Below, one piece after another: positions 9,785-16,187 of a DNA stretch of 42,320 nt. Every line of letters begins with the position of its first letter. Position 1 is the first letter of the stretch. This DNA is from an uncultured Flavobacteriaceae bacterium (lineage in GTDB: Bacteria; Bacteroidota; Bacteroidia; Flavobacteriales; Flavobacteriaceae): NCBI GenBank assembly GCA_937923515.1, contig CALDUF010000074.1:1-42320 (forward strand), written 5' to 3'. The position numbers and the translations under genes are program-made. The notes under the pieces are model-generated. The model saw only the letters and a list, made by a program, of their open reading frames with translations, was not told where the DNA came from and made no database searches.

Positions 9785-10249
9785 TTAATTTTTAATAGCC
9801 TTTAAAAGTGCTAAAACGTAGCCATAGTGTAAACCCTCGTGAATTACTATAAACTGTAATGCTTCATCAATAGTAGTTAGTGTGTTTCCTGTTGTAGATA
9901 CTGTGTAAGCATTGTAGGTTTTAAAAACACTATTACTATAATCAATCTTAGTTTGTTCAACTGTGCTTAGTAATAGGTTTTTTATATCATTAACGTCTTC
10001 TTGAGATATATCGCCGTTTGGCTTACTGTCTTTTCTGTACTTATTTATTAATTCATCAGATAGTGAAGATTCTAAACCTGACAACTTATAGGCTAAAAGT
10101 TGATGCGACACCACGGTGTGTGCAATATTCCAGATGATATTGTTATTGAATCCTTCAGGTATTTTATTTAAATCTTCTAATGTGTTATTCTCAATTATAT
10201 CTTTAAAAATACTTCTTGTATTTTGTAAAACCTTAAATGTAAAATCCAT
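9785..10249 (-). CDS. DinB-like (DinB_2) four-helix protein
   Basis: 154 residues in the DinB/YfiT four-helix-bundle fold. Potential metal ligands are visible: His near 44 and 49 in the IAHTVVSHQLLAYKL segment, and HEGLHYGYV near the C-terminus. Members of this superfamily are metal-dependent thiol transferases or uncharacterised damage-inducible proteins, and the substrate here is unknown. The gene is divergent from the ArsC-like gene with only 57 bases between the two starts. Confidence 0.75.
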   Translation of the reverse strand: MDFTFKVLQNTRSIFKDIIENNTLEDLNKIPEGFNNNIIWNIAHTVVSHQLLAYKLSGLESSLSDELINKYRKDSKPNGDISQEDVNDIKNLLLSTVEQTKIDYSNSVFKTYNAYTVSTTGNTLTTIDEALQFIVIHEGLHYGYVLALLKAIKN

Positions 10250-10265
10250 ATTGTTTATTTTTTGG

Positions 10266-10273
10266 CAAATATA
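10266..10273 (-). promoter_or_regulatory. Candidate -7 element for the DinB-like gene
   Basis: On the minus strand this reads TATATTTG, an exact TAnnTTTG match, 17 bases before the ATG. No clear TTTG -33 element precedes it at the right distance. Confidence 0.4.
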
Positions 10274-10306
10274 GTTTTAATTTGCTTTTTTAAACTTAAA
10301 GCATCT

Positions 10307-10657
10307 ATGAAAAAAGTATATTATTTGAAGACTTGTGATACCTGTAGAAGAATATTAAAAGCACTAGATTTACCTTCTGAATTTGAGCTACAGAATATTA
10401 AAACCGATGCTATTACGGAAGCACAACTTGATGAGATGCATGCCTTATCAGGAAGTTACGAGTCGCTTTTTAGTAAACGTTCGCAACAATACAAAGCATT
10501 AGATTTAAAGAATAAAAACTTGACTGAAACAGATTTTAGAAATTACATTTTAGAACATTATACATTTTTAAGCAGACCTGTATTTATAATTGACGATAAA
10601 ATTTTTATTGGTAATTCTAATAAAAACGTTGAGGCTGTAAAAGCTGCGTTACTTTAA
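10307..10657 (+). CDS. ArsC/Spx-family thioredoxin-fold protein
   Basis: 116 residues from the ATG at 10307; a longer frame from 10262 would overlap the divergent promoter and adds no family sequence. KTCDTCRRIL near the N-terminus gives a CxxC site, and RPVFIIDDKIFIGN near the C-terminus carries the conserved Arg-Pro of ArsC-like proteins. The family includes glutaredoxin-dependent arsenate reductases, Spx regulators and YffB-type proteins, and no ars genes lie nearby, so arsenate reduction is not implied. Its 3' end abuts the decayed GIY-YIG fragment that starts the accessory block. Confidence 0.8.
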   Translation: MKKVYYLKTCDTCRRILKALDLPSEFELQNIKTDAITEAQLDEMHALSGSYESLFSKRSQQYKALDLKNKNLTETDFRNYILEHYTFLSRPVFIIDDKIFIGNSNKNVEAVKAALL

Positions 10658-10682
10658 AATTAAACTTATCTTTACCTGTATT

Positions 10683-10761
10683 AGTGCCAGTTATAAAAAC
10701 TGTTCTTAAAACCCCTTGACCTGTATTTTGAAGTTTAGGTGTTACATTTTGAAGTGTTGAG
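10683..10761 (-). pseudogene. Decayed middle fragment of a GIY-YIG nuclease gene
   Basis: Read on the minus strand, this stretch aligns with codons 30-55 of the intact GIY-YIG gene at 13528-13833, matching at 62 of 78 positions (about 79%) by my hand count, with one extra G. It has an in-frame TAA at the position of codon 38 and a +1 shift at codon 45, so it is dead. It lies between the ArsC-like gene and the first gene of the cassette-like block. It is collinear with, and nearly complementary to, the codon 1-26 fragment at 13349-13453. Confidence 0.75.
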
Positions 10762-10785
10762 GTTATATAAGTATTGTAAAAAATT

Positions 10786-11532
10786 ATGAGAAAAAATATT
10801 AAAAAATTCTTAATAGCTAAATTTTTATTTTTCAGTATTTCTATTTTAAATGCTCAAAATGAATTTAATGATTATTTTATATTTAAAAATGGAGACACTA
10901 TAAAATGTAATATTAGTAAAGTAAAAAATCAAAATATTTATTTTTCGATATCCCCCAATAATAAATTTGTACTGAAAAGAGAGATGTATAGAGATTTGAA
11001 AGCTAGAAAATCGACACTACCAAGCTCAAAAAAGAAATATTATATCCCTAAGAATTTAAACTTTTATAGCTGCAATGACATACATATTTCTTCTATAACT
11101 AAGCATAAATTAAAATTGAACAAAATTGAAAAGCCAAAAGATGGATACGCTCATATATACTTTTATAAACCAAATGCAGGTATGGAACCAATTGGAAGTT
11201 TTATAGTTAGAGAAGGAAATACCAAAATAGTAAATTTAAAAAGTAATAGTTATTTTCTAATAAAAGTAAAAGCTGAGACTAAGCATACATATTATGTAAA
11301 AAGAAATCTATTTAGTGAAGATGAAGTAACTATTACAGCTAAAAACAAAGAAATTTATTACATAAAAGCTTTTGATGTCGTATGTCAAGGTGCTAATATT
11401 GTGCATAATGGGAATATGACAATGACAAATAGCGGTGGAAATTGTGGCAGAAACATCTCTATATATGAAGATAAATATCCTGAATTACAATTAATGTCAA
11501 TGTACAAAAAACCTAAAACATTCAATAAATAA
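10786..11532 (+). CDS. Secreted protein with DUF2846-like C-terminal region
   Basis: 248 residues. A signal peptide (about 1-23, ending ILNAQ) leads to a basic segment beginning FNDYFIFKNGDTIKCNIS, a form common in Bacteroidota exported proteins. From about residue 115 the sequence PKDGYAHIYFYKPN, then GSFIVREGNTKIVNLKSNSYFLIKV, resembles DUF2846, a small beta-rich domain of unknown role. Four cysteines occur in the mature part. It is the first gene of the three-gene cassette-like array, is very AT-rich, and has no recognisable TAnnTTTG promoter of its own. Confidence 0.6.
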   Translation: MRKNIKKFLIAKFLFFSISILNAQNEFNDYFIFKNGDTIKCNISKVKNQNIYFSISPNNKFVLKREMYRDLKARKSTLPSSKKKYYIPKNLNFYSCNDIHISSITKHKLKLNKIEKPKDGYAHIYFYKPNAGMEPIGSFIVREGNTKIVNLKSNSYFLIKVKAETKHTYYVKRNLFSEDEVTITAKNKEIYYIKAFDVVCQGANIVHNGNMTMTNSGGNCGRNISIYEDKYPELQLMSMYKKPKTFNK

Positions 11533-11538
11533 CTTTTT

Positions 11539-11666
11539 ACAACATCGTATATAATTTATTGCTAGTTCTAGCTTACTTACGAAAATCCTCGCGGATTTTC
11601 TATTCGGTTTTTATTTGCTAAGTTACGTGCACAAACCACGCAACAAACCATATACAACAATGTTGT
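11539..11666. repeat. Fold-back (attC-like) site 1 of the cassette array
   Basis: This 128-bp imperfect palindrome starts ACAACAT and ends ATGTTGT. Inside, GTATAT (11547-11552) pairs with ATATAC (11650-11655). Nested hairpins include GCTAG-TT-CTAGC and a perfect 8-base pair GAAAATCC / GGATTTTC (11581-11588, 11593-11600) with loop TCGC. The right end carries GTTGTGT, the exact complement of ACACAAC at the left end of site 2. It begins 7 bases after the stop of the preceding gene. The architecture resembles integron attC sites, but the core differs from RYYYAAC/GTTRRRY. Confidence 0.55.
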
Positions 11667-11695
11667 GTGCAGGCTTGGAAAAATTTGGAGTAATA

Positions 11696-12490
11696 ATGAA
11701 ATTAATAACACTATTTTTACTAATGTTTTGCTGTTCTTGTTCTGGACAAAACAAGGAATTTCCATATCCAAATCTTAAGGGAAACCCTAAAGTAGTCGGT
11801 CCTAAAATTGTTGACTCTGGCTTTCCAATGCCCATTGCCATTTTTTCAGATAGTACAAGAACGGATGTGTATTATAGTGGATGGACAAACTATAGTGATT
11901 TTTATATTGCTAACCCTGACGACCCCAATTCACCCATTATAGTTCATGAAAAAGTTCTAGCTAAGAATATAACTTTTGACTCTGCTGCTACTGAAGTTGC
12001 AAAAAAATACGGGTTTGATAATTTTGAAATTGACCTAATAAAACAAAGCCCATTTTATCTTAGCTATGGTTTGACCATTGCACATGGTTTGGCAAAAACA
12101 GAATTGAATAATAAAACTGCAACTGGTATTATCCAAGGACAAAAATTAGATGATAATTCCGTATTAATTGCACTAACCATTTTACAAGATGATTTATTTG
12201 AAAAATGGGCTGGAATCAATATTTTGCTCATGCAAATGGGCTACATACAGACATTTAAAACGCTACCACAGAAAAAAATAGAAATTGCTGTAAATAGCTC
12301 TGCTAGTGAAAAACTAGCATACTTTGAAAGTGTTAATTCAAATGCACAAAAAGCAATATCAAATCAGTCCTTAGAAAAAGGAAAAATAAATGACCAAATA
12401 ATGAAGATGTTGTCTGATCAAGGGCAATTAGATGTTATTCAGTTCCAATGGGACATGAATAATGATATTTTATACGGTAGCGGTTGGTAG
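11696..12490 (+). CDS. Putative lipoprotein of unknown function (cassette gene)
   Basis: 264 residues from the ATG at 11696, chosen because it opens on a lipoprotein signal (ITLFLLMFCCSCSGQNKE). An upstream extension would encode the fold-back site. The mature part contains a segment VVGPKIVDSGFPMPIAIFSDS, then mixed alpha/beta sequence with no family I recognise, ending DMNNDILYGSGW. It is probably anchored to a membrane by the cysteine of the lipobox. It is the second gene of the array, flanked by fold-back sites on both sides, with no promoter of its own seen. Confidence 0.65.
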   Translation: MKLITLFLLMFCCSCSGQNKEFPYPNLKGNPKVVGPKIVDSGFPMPIAIFSDSTRTDVYYSGWTNYSDFYIANPDDPNSPIIVHEKVLAKNITFDSAATEVAKKYGFDNFEIDLIKQSPFYLSYGLTIAHGLAKTELNNKTATGIIQGQKLDDNSVLIALTILQDDLFEKWAGINILLMQMGYIQTFKTLPQKKIEIAVNSSASEKLAYFESVNSNAQKAISNQSLEKGKINDQIMKMLSDQGQLDVIQFQWDMNNDILYGSGW

Positions 12491-12528
12491 ATATTTAGCT
12501 TCGTCAAGTTTAATAACTAAAAGCCAGT

Positions 12529-12655
12529 ACACAACATTGTATAACCACAATTACGGCTGACTCGACTACCTCAGAATCCACTCGGAAATGCTAAAGCCTG
12601 TGCTAAACAGGAGATTAACTTATATTAATCCGTAACTGACGGTCATACGCAACCT
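12529..12655. repeat. Fold-back (attC-like) site 2 of the cassette array
   Basis: It begins with ACACAAC (12529-12535), then GTATAACC (12539-12546) pairs with GGTCATAC (12641-12648) with one mismatch, and TTACGG (12551-12556) pairs with CCGTAA (12630-12635). An inner hairpin CCTGT-GCTAA-ACAGG lies at 12597-12611. The nested-arm layout is the same as site 1, though the loop sequence is unrelated. The left end is very similar to site 3 (shared GTATAACC, then CAATTA). Confidence 0.55.
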
Positions 12656-12674
12656 AAAAACCAACCTAAAAACA

Positions 12675-13268
12675 ATGGTAAAAACATTAAACGATTTAAC
12701 TAAAGAGGATTGGAATACACTTTTCCCGATTGAATTGGTAGACCATAACCCTGAGTGGAAAAACATCTACAAAAACGAAAAACAGCGGATTCTAGGAAAG
12801 GTAGGACAAGAAAAAATATTGAGAATTGAGCACTTTGGCAGTTCGTCAATTGCATCAATAAAATCTAAACCTTATATCGACTTAATGATTGAAATTCCAA
12901 AAGATTTATTGTTTGACAAACAATTAATCAACCAATTTACGGAATTAGGTTATTCTCATTTCAAAGTTCCCGAGAGAGAAAATATTGCGGAGTATTCATC
13001 ATTTGGAAAGGGATATAATATTGACGGAACAAAAGCACAGATTTTTCACATTCACATGTGTCCGAAAGAAAATGCAATGTGGAAACAAATAGGCTTTAGA
13101 AACTTTCTAAACGCAAATAAAAAACGAGCAAAAGAATACGAAAATTTAAAAATTGAATTGGCGTCTAAGTTTAAAAACGATAGAGGTTCGTATGTCCTTG
13201 GAAAAACAGATTTCATCAATGAGACATTGCAATTAATAGAAAAAAAGTCTATACAAAACAATGTATAA
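12675..13268 (+). CDS. GrpB family (UPF0157) nucleotidyltransferase-fold protein
   Basis: 197 residues. The family core is clear: RIEHFGSSSIASIKSKPYIDLMIEI (about 51-75), a nucleotidyltransferase-like GS...D(L)xIE pattern, followed by the GrpB-type HIHMCP segment and FRNFLNANKKRAKEYENLK. GrpB proteins are widespread accessory genes, often acquired horizontally; biochemical roles are poorly defined. It is the third gene of the array, and its stop codon lies inside the left arm of fold-back site 3, as is common for genes in integron cassettes. Confidence 0.85.
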   Translation: MVKTLNDLTKEDWNTLFPIELVDHNPEWKNIYKNEKQRILGKVGQEKILRIEHFGSSSIASIKSKPYIDLMIEIPKDLLFDKQLINQFTELGYSHFKVPERENIAEYSSFGKGYNIDGTKAQIFHIHMCPKENAMWKQIGFRNFLNANKKRAKEYENLKIELASKFKNDRGSYVLGKTDFINETLQLIEKKSIQNNV

Positions 13269-13330
13269 CCTCAATTAGGTTGGATTCGATTTGTCCGAAT
13301 CTGCTGGTACTACTAAAATCTATACTAATT
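13253..13330. repeat. Fold-back (attC-like) site 3, probably incomplete
   Basis: ACAAAACAATGTATAACC at 13253-13270 matches the left end of site 2, and the stop of the GrpB gene is inside it. AATTAG (13273-13278) pairs with CTAATT (13325-13330), and GATTCG pairs with CGAATC around 13283-13301. A right-hand GGTTATAC arm is not found before the truncated GIY-YIG fragment begins, so the site may be cut off. Confidence 0.45.
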
Positions 13331-13348
13331 ACAAAAGTTTGCGTGCTT

Positions 13349-13453
13349 TTACCAATTTCTGACTTTTATACAATCCCGCAACCAAGGATCTTGCGAAGTA
13401 CCAACATAAAACCTAGCAAAAGCTTCTGAATATATAATATAAACGTAGTACAT
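13349..13453 (-). pseudogene. Truncated GIY-YIG nuclease gene (codons 1-26)
   Basis: On the minus strand, the ATG at 13451-13453 starts a frame identical to the intact GIY-YIG gene through codon 26, after which unrelated codons lead to a TAA at 13349-13351. Only 34 codons remain. The homology breaks at 13377, within the codon for the likely catalytic Arg26. The DNA is 99% identical to the intact copy, because it lies in the 155-bp direct repeat. The missing codons 30-55 survive in diverged form at 10683-10761, beyond the three-gene array. Confidence 0.8.
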
Positions 13454-13531
13454 AAATGAAAAAAGTCTAACATTTCTGTTAGACTTTGTAAGCTCCTCAG
13501 GCTGGGCTCGAACCAGCGACCCTCTGATTAA
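13377..13531. repeat. 155-bp direct repeat, copy 1
   Basis: It is identical to 13757-13911 except for one base (T at 13427, C at 13807), offset by 380 bp. It spans codons 1-26 of GIY-YIG, the hairpin terminator and the 3' half of tRNA-Asn. Confidence 0.95.
13458..13487 (-). terminator. Duplicate of the tRNA-Asn terminator
   Basis: AAAGTCTAACA / TGTTAGACTTT around a GAAA loop (minus strand) with a U6 tail. It is an exact copy of the element at 13838-13867, here downstream of the tRNA pseudogene. Confidence 0.85.
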
Positions 13532-13572
13532 TCCCGCACGTGCGGGACTCTAACCAACTGAGCTAGTTTGCC
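13493..13572 (-). pseudogene. Broken tRNA-Asn copy with a 16-bp palindrome in the anticodon arm
   Basis: The D-arm and the whole 3' half match the intact tRNA-Asn at 13873-13946. The 5' acceptor strand is GGCAAAC, which cannot pair with the 3' strand CTGAGGA. The ten bases CATCTGACTG (5' anticodon stem through first anticodon base) are replaced by the perfect palindrome TCCCGCACGTGCGGGA (13532-13547). It cannot give a working tRNA. Its 5' half also encodes the last 14 residues of the GIY-YIG protein and its stop codon (13528-13530). Confidence 0.85.
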
Positions 13573-13833
13573 TGATAATACAAAACTAGGGTCAATCATT
13601 TTTAATATTAAAGTTTTACTCTTTTGCTTTTTTATAAATTTTTCAATTTGTTCAGTGTCACTTCTAGTGGTTCCAGCTAAAAAGACTGCTTTTAAAACCC
13701 ATGGTCTGTATTTTGACGTGTAGGTGTTAAATTTTGATGTGTTATGCTTTTCTAAGCGCAACCAAGGATCTTGCGAAGTACCAACATAAAACCTAGCAAA
13801 AGCTTCCGAATATATAATATAAACGTAGTACAT
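13528..13833 (-). CDS. GIY-YIG nuclease with tRNA-derived C-terminus
   Basis: 101 residues. The GIY-YIG core is present: YYVYIIYS (2-9), FYVG (15-18), the catalytic-type Arg26 in WLRLEKHN and the metal-binding-type Glu in EQIEKFIKKQK (61-71). This is the small single-domain class (YhbQ/UvrC-N-like). Residues 88-101 are encoded inside a broken tRNA-Asn copy: LAQLVR comes from the D-arm and VPHVRD from a 16-bp palindrome. The ATG lies just past the terminator of the intact tRNA-Asn, leaving no room for a normal promoter, so expression probably relies on read-through. Function may be DNA nicking or homing; this is inference. Confidence 0.85.
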   Translation of the reverse strand: MYYVYIIYSEAFARFYVGTSQDPWLRLEKHNTSKFNTYTSKYRPWVLKAVFLAGTTRSDTEQIEKFIKKQKSKTLILKMIDPSFVLSGKLAQLVRVPHVRD

Positions 13834-13911
13834 AAATGAAAAAAGTCTAACATTTCTGTTAGACTTTGTAAGCTCCTCAGGCTGGGCTCGAACCAGCGAC
13901 CCTCTGATTAA
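13757..13911. repeat. 155-bp direct repeat, copy 2
   Basis: Partner of 13377-13531; this copy holds the 5' codons of the intact GIY-YIG gene and the 3' half of the functional tRNA-Asn. The homology resumes in the D-arm (13922-13939 matches 13548-13565) after the ten-versus-sixteen-base replacement. Confidence 0.95.
13838..13867 (-). terminator. Terminator of tRNA-Asn
   Basis: Eleven-base arms 13842-13852 and 13857-13867 with a GAAA tetraloop on the transcript and a six-base U run. It sits 5 bases past the tRNA 3' end and ends 4 bases before the GIY-YIG ATG. Confidence 0.9.
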
Positions 13912-13946
13912 CAGTCAGATGCTCTAACCAACTGAGCTACTGAGGA
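13873..13946 (-). tRNA. tRNA-Asn (GTT)
   Basis: 74 bases. Acceptor TCCTCAG pairs with CTGAGGA, discriminator G at 13873; D-arm GCTC-AGTTGGTTA-GAGC; anticodon arm CTGACTGTTAATCAG gives anticodon GTT; T-arm GCTGGTTCGAGCCCAGC. CCA is not encoded. A terminator follows and a TAnnTTTG element lies upstream. A damaged copy follows 380 bp downstream on the same strand. Confidence 0.97.
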
Positions 13947-13971
13947 AGGTATTATTTCGCTTTTGCGAGCG

Positions 13972-13979
13972 CAAATATA
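13972..13979 (-). promoter_or_regulatory. -7 element of tRNA-Asn
   Basis: TATATTTG on the minus strand, an exact TAnnTTTG match, 26 bases before the tRNA 5' end. A TTG-containing segment lies about 20 bases further upstream. Confidence 0.55.
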
Positions 13980-14016
13980 TATTAATTTTTATTTACCAAC
14001 AATAGATTTCTAAAAA

Positions 14017-15363
14017 TTATTTTGAATTTATCCATTCACTTATTGCTTTGTAGATGTCGTTTCCGTTTGCAAATAAAACCAGACCTATTAAAATAAAAAA
14101 TCCTACCATTTGGGCATACTCCATAAACTTGTCTCCTGGCTTTCTTCCAGACACCATTTCATAAAGTAAAAACATCACATGACCACCATCTAAAGCAGGT
14201 ATTGGTAATAGGTTTAAAACACCTAACATAATAGAAAGAAATGCTGTTAAATACCAAAAGGCTTGCCAATTCCATTGCGCTGGAAACATTTGTCCTATAG
14301 CAGCAAAACCACCTATTTGTGATGCGCCTTTTTTGGTAAAAATATATTTAAATTGTGCTAAATAATCTTTTACTTCCCAATAGGCTTGATTAAAGCCTCC
14401 TGAGATACTTTCAGCAAAGGTATATTCTCTAGTGCTGTATGTAATATAATCTTCGTCGGTTACACCTCTATAAAAGCCCATTTTGTTTTCCTCATCTGGC
14501 GTAATTACTAAATTTATATTTTCATTGTTTCTAGTTATTTCTAAAGCAAACTCTTTACCTGCATTATTTTTGATGCCATAGGCGTAATCTGAAAAATACT
14601 CAACTTTTTGTCCGTTTATTGCTATAATCTTGTCTTCTGGACGTAAGCCAGCTTTGTCTGCAGGTGAGCCAGAATCAATAGAATCTATATCGAAAGGATA
14701 ACGCGCCTCTAAGGCAGGTAAATCTCCTGCTTCAAATAATTGTGTGCCTATGTCTTCGGGTAGTTCTAAAACTTCTACAACACCATTTGTATGTTCTACT
14801 TTTATGTTTTTAATATCACGAAACATTAAGTATTTATTGATAGGAATGGTAACATCCTCAATAGCTTCTTCATTTATCGAAATAATTTTATCACCTTGTT
14901 GAAACCCATAGTTTTCTAGAGTTTTGGTTACCCCATATCCGTATTTGGCGCTATCTTTTGTAACGTAGTTGGTACCCCAAACCGATAACATGATAATAAA
15001 TAAAACAATGGCCAATAAAAAATTAACAGTTACACCACCTAGCATAATAATTAAGCGTTGCCACGCAGGTTTAGAGCGAAACTCCCAAGGTTGTGGCGGT
15101 TTAGCCATTTGCTCGGTATCCATACTTTCATCTATCATACCAGCTATTTTTACATAACCTCCTAGTGGTAACCAACCTATACCATACACGGTTTCTCCAA
15201 TTTTCTTTTTAAATAATGAAAATTTCACATCAAAAAATAAGTAGAATTTTTCTACTCGAGTTTTAAATAACTTAGCAGGAATAAAATGCCCTAACTCGTG
15301 TAATACTACTAGTATGGAAAGGCTCAAAAGTAATTGAGCTGTTTTTATTATGAATACTGACAT
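14017..15363 (-). CDS. rseP: RIP metalloprotease RseP (site-2 protease)
   Basis: 448 residues, normal for RseP. The zinc motif HELGH is at 22-26 in the first membrane helix, and the second active-site motif LDG at 391-393 lies in LLPIPALDGGH. One clear PDZ segment (about 215-285, DSGSPADKAGLRPEDKIIAINGQ) follows a more degenerate one (about 145-200). The protease cleaves membrane-embedded substrates such as anti-sigma factors and cleans signal peptides from the inner membrane. It is monocistronic here and is preceded by a short region shared with the divergent SCO-like gene. Confidence 0.95.
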   Translation of the reverse strand: MSVFIIKTAQLLLSLSILVVLHELGHFIPAKLFKTRVEKFYLFFDVKFSLFKKKIGETVYGIGWLPLGGYVKIAGMIDESMDTEQMAKPPQPWEFRSKPAWQRLIIMLGGVTVNFLLAIVLFIIMLSVWGTNYVTKDSAKYGYGVTKTLENYGFQQGDKIISINEEAIEDVTIPINKYLMFRDIKNIKVEHTNGVVEVLELPEDIGTQLFEAGDLPALEARYPFDIDSIDSGSPADKAGLRPEDKIIAINGQKVEYFSDYAYGIKNNAGKEFALEITRNNENINLVITPDEENKMGFYRGVTDEDYITYSTREYTFAESISGGFNQAYWEVKDYLAQFKYIFTKKGASQIGGFAAIGQMFPAQWNWQAFWYLTAFLSIMLGVLNLLPIPALDGGHVMFLLYEMVSGRKPGDKFMEYAQMVGFFILIGLVLFANGNDIYKAISEWINSK

Positions 15364-15467
15364 CTACATTTTTTTATAACCGCACAAAAGTAAGGTTTTC
15401 AACCTAGTTTAAAAAGCAATTGAGCGATTGCAAAATGTTTTAACAGTAATTTAAGTGAATACAGCCT

Positions 15468-15497
15468 TTTGTGCGATTTAAAATCACCGTATTTTTG
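15468..15497 (+). promoter_or_regulatory. Promoter of the SCO-family gene
   Basis: TTTG (15468-15471), an 18-base spacer, then TATTTTTG (15490-15497). It overlaps a potential GTG start at 15471 and therefore favours the ATG at 15519. Confidence 0.65.
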
Positions 15498-15518
15498 CAT
15501 AAACTTTATTGCATTACA

Positions 15519-16187
15519 ATGCTATCCTTTTTTAAAGATTACAAACTGTTTGCCATTGTTTTTAGTGGTATTTCTATAGTTATTATACTATTAATTTATA
15601 ATACTTTAAATGTTTATAAACCTTTGCCTATTTACCAACCTACTATGGTGAGTACGCAATTGGTTGATAGTACGTTGCACTACAAAAAAAAATACCATAA
15701 AATTGCTGATTTTAGTTTGATAAATCAGAATGGTGATACCGTGACTCATGATACTTATAAGAATAAAATTTATGTAGTAGATTTCTTTTTTACCACTTGC
15801 CAAACCATTTGCCCTGTAATGACAGACCACATGGCCGAAATACAGAAAAGCATTATGAGCGATACTGATGTAATGCTTTTATCGCATACTGTAACTCCTG
15901 AAATTGATACCGTGGCGCAATTAAAGCGATACGCGATAAAAAAGGGGGTGAATGATGAAAAATGGAATTTAGTAACGGGCGATAAACGGCAGATTTATGA
16001 ATTGGCACGTAAAAGCTATTTGGCTGTTAAGGATAATGGTGACGGCGGCCCTTTTGATATGATACATACTGAAAATTTTATGTTGATTGATAAAAAACGC
16101 CAAATTCGAGGGTTTTATGATGGTACCAAGATTGAAGATATTGATAAGCTTTTAGGTGATATTAAAATTTTAAAGCAGGAGCAATAA
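15519..16187 (+). CDS. SCO1/SenC family copper-binding thioredoxin-fold protein
   Basis: 222 residues from the ATG at 15519; an earlier GTG lies inside the promoter. One N-terminal membrane anchor (about 9-27) tethers a periplasmic thioredoxin-like domain. The copper motif CxxxC is TCQTICP (C94, C98) and the third ligand is H183 in MIHTENFML. SCO proteins deliver copper to the CuA site of cytochrome c oxidase or act as thiol reductases. No oxidase genes are adjacent. The gene is convergent with gpsA, with a structured GC-rich element between them. Confidence 0.9.
   Translation: MLSFFKDYKLFAIVFSGISIVIILLIYNTLNVYKPLPIYQPTMVSTQLVDSTLHYKKKYHKIADFSLINQNGDTVTHDTYKNKIYVVDFFFTTCQTICPVMTDHMAEIQKSIMSDTDVMLLSHTVTPEIDTVAQLKRYAIKKGVNDEKWNLVTGDKRQIYELARKSYLAVKDNGDGGPFDMIHTENFMLIDKKRQIRGFYDGTKIEDIDKLLGDIKILKQEQ

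Noticed and set aside
10262-10306. N-terminal extension of the ArsC-like protein
   Set aside because: It would start at TTG within the divergent promoter and adds no family sequence; ATG at 10307 gives the normal CxxC-near-N-terminus protein.
11577-11771. Minus-strand open frame across the fold-back site
   Set aside because: It lies on the hairpins of cassette site 1 and the start of the lipoprotein gene; no protein-like features or ribosome-binding context. Treated as a shadow.
10786-13330. Naming the array a true integron
   Set aside because: No intI gene or attI is in the window and the core bases do not fit RYYYAAC/GTTRRRY, so only 'cassette-like' is supported.
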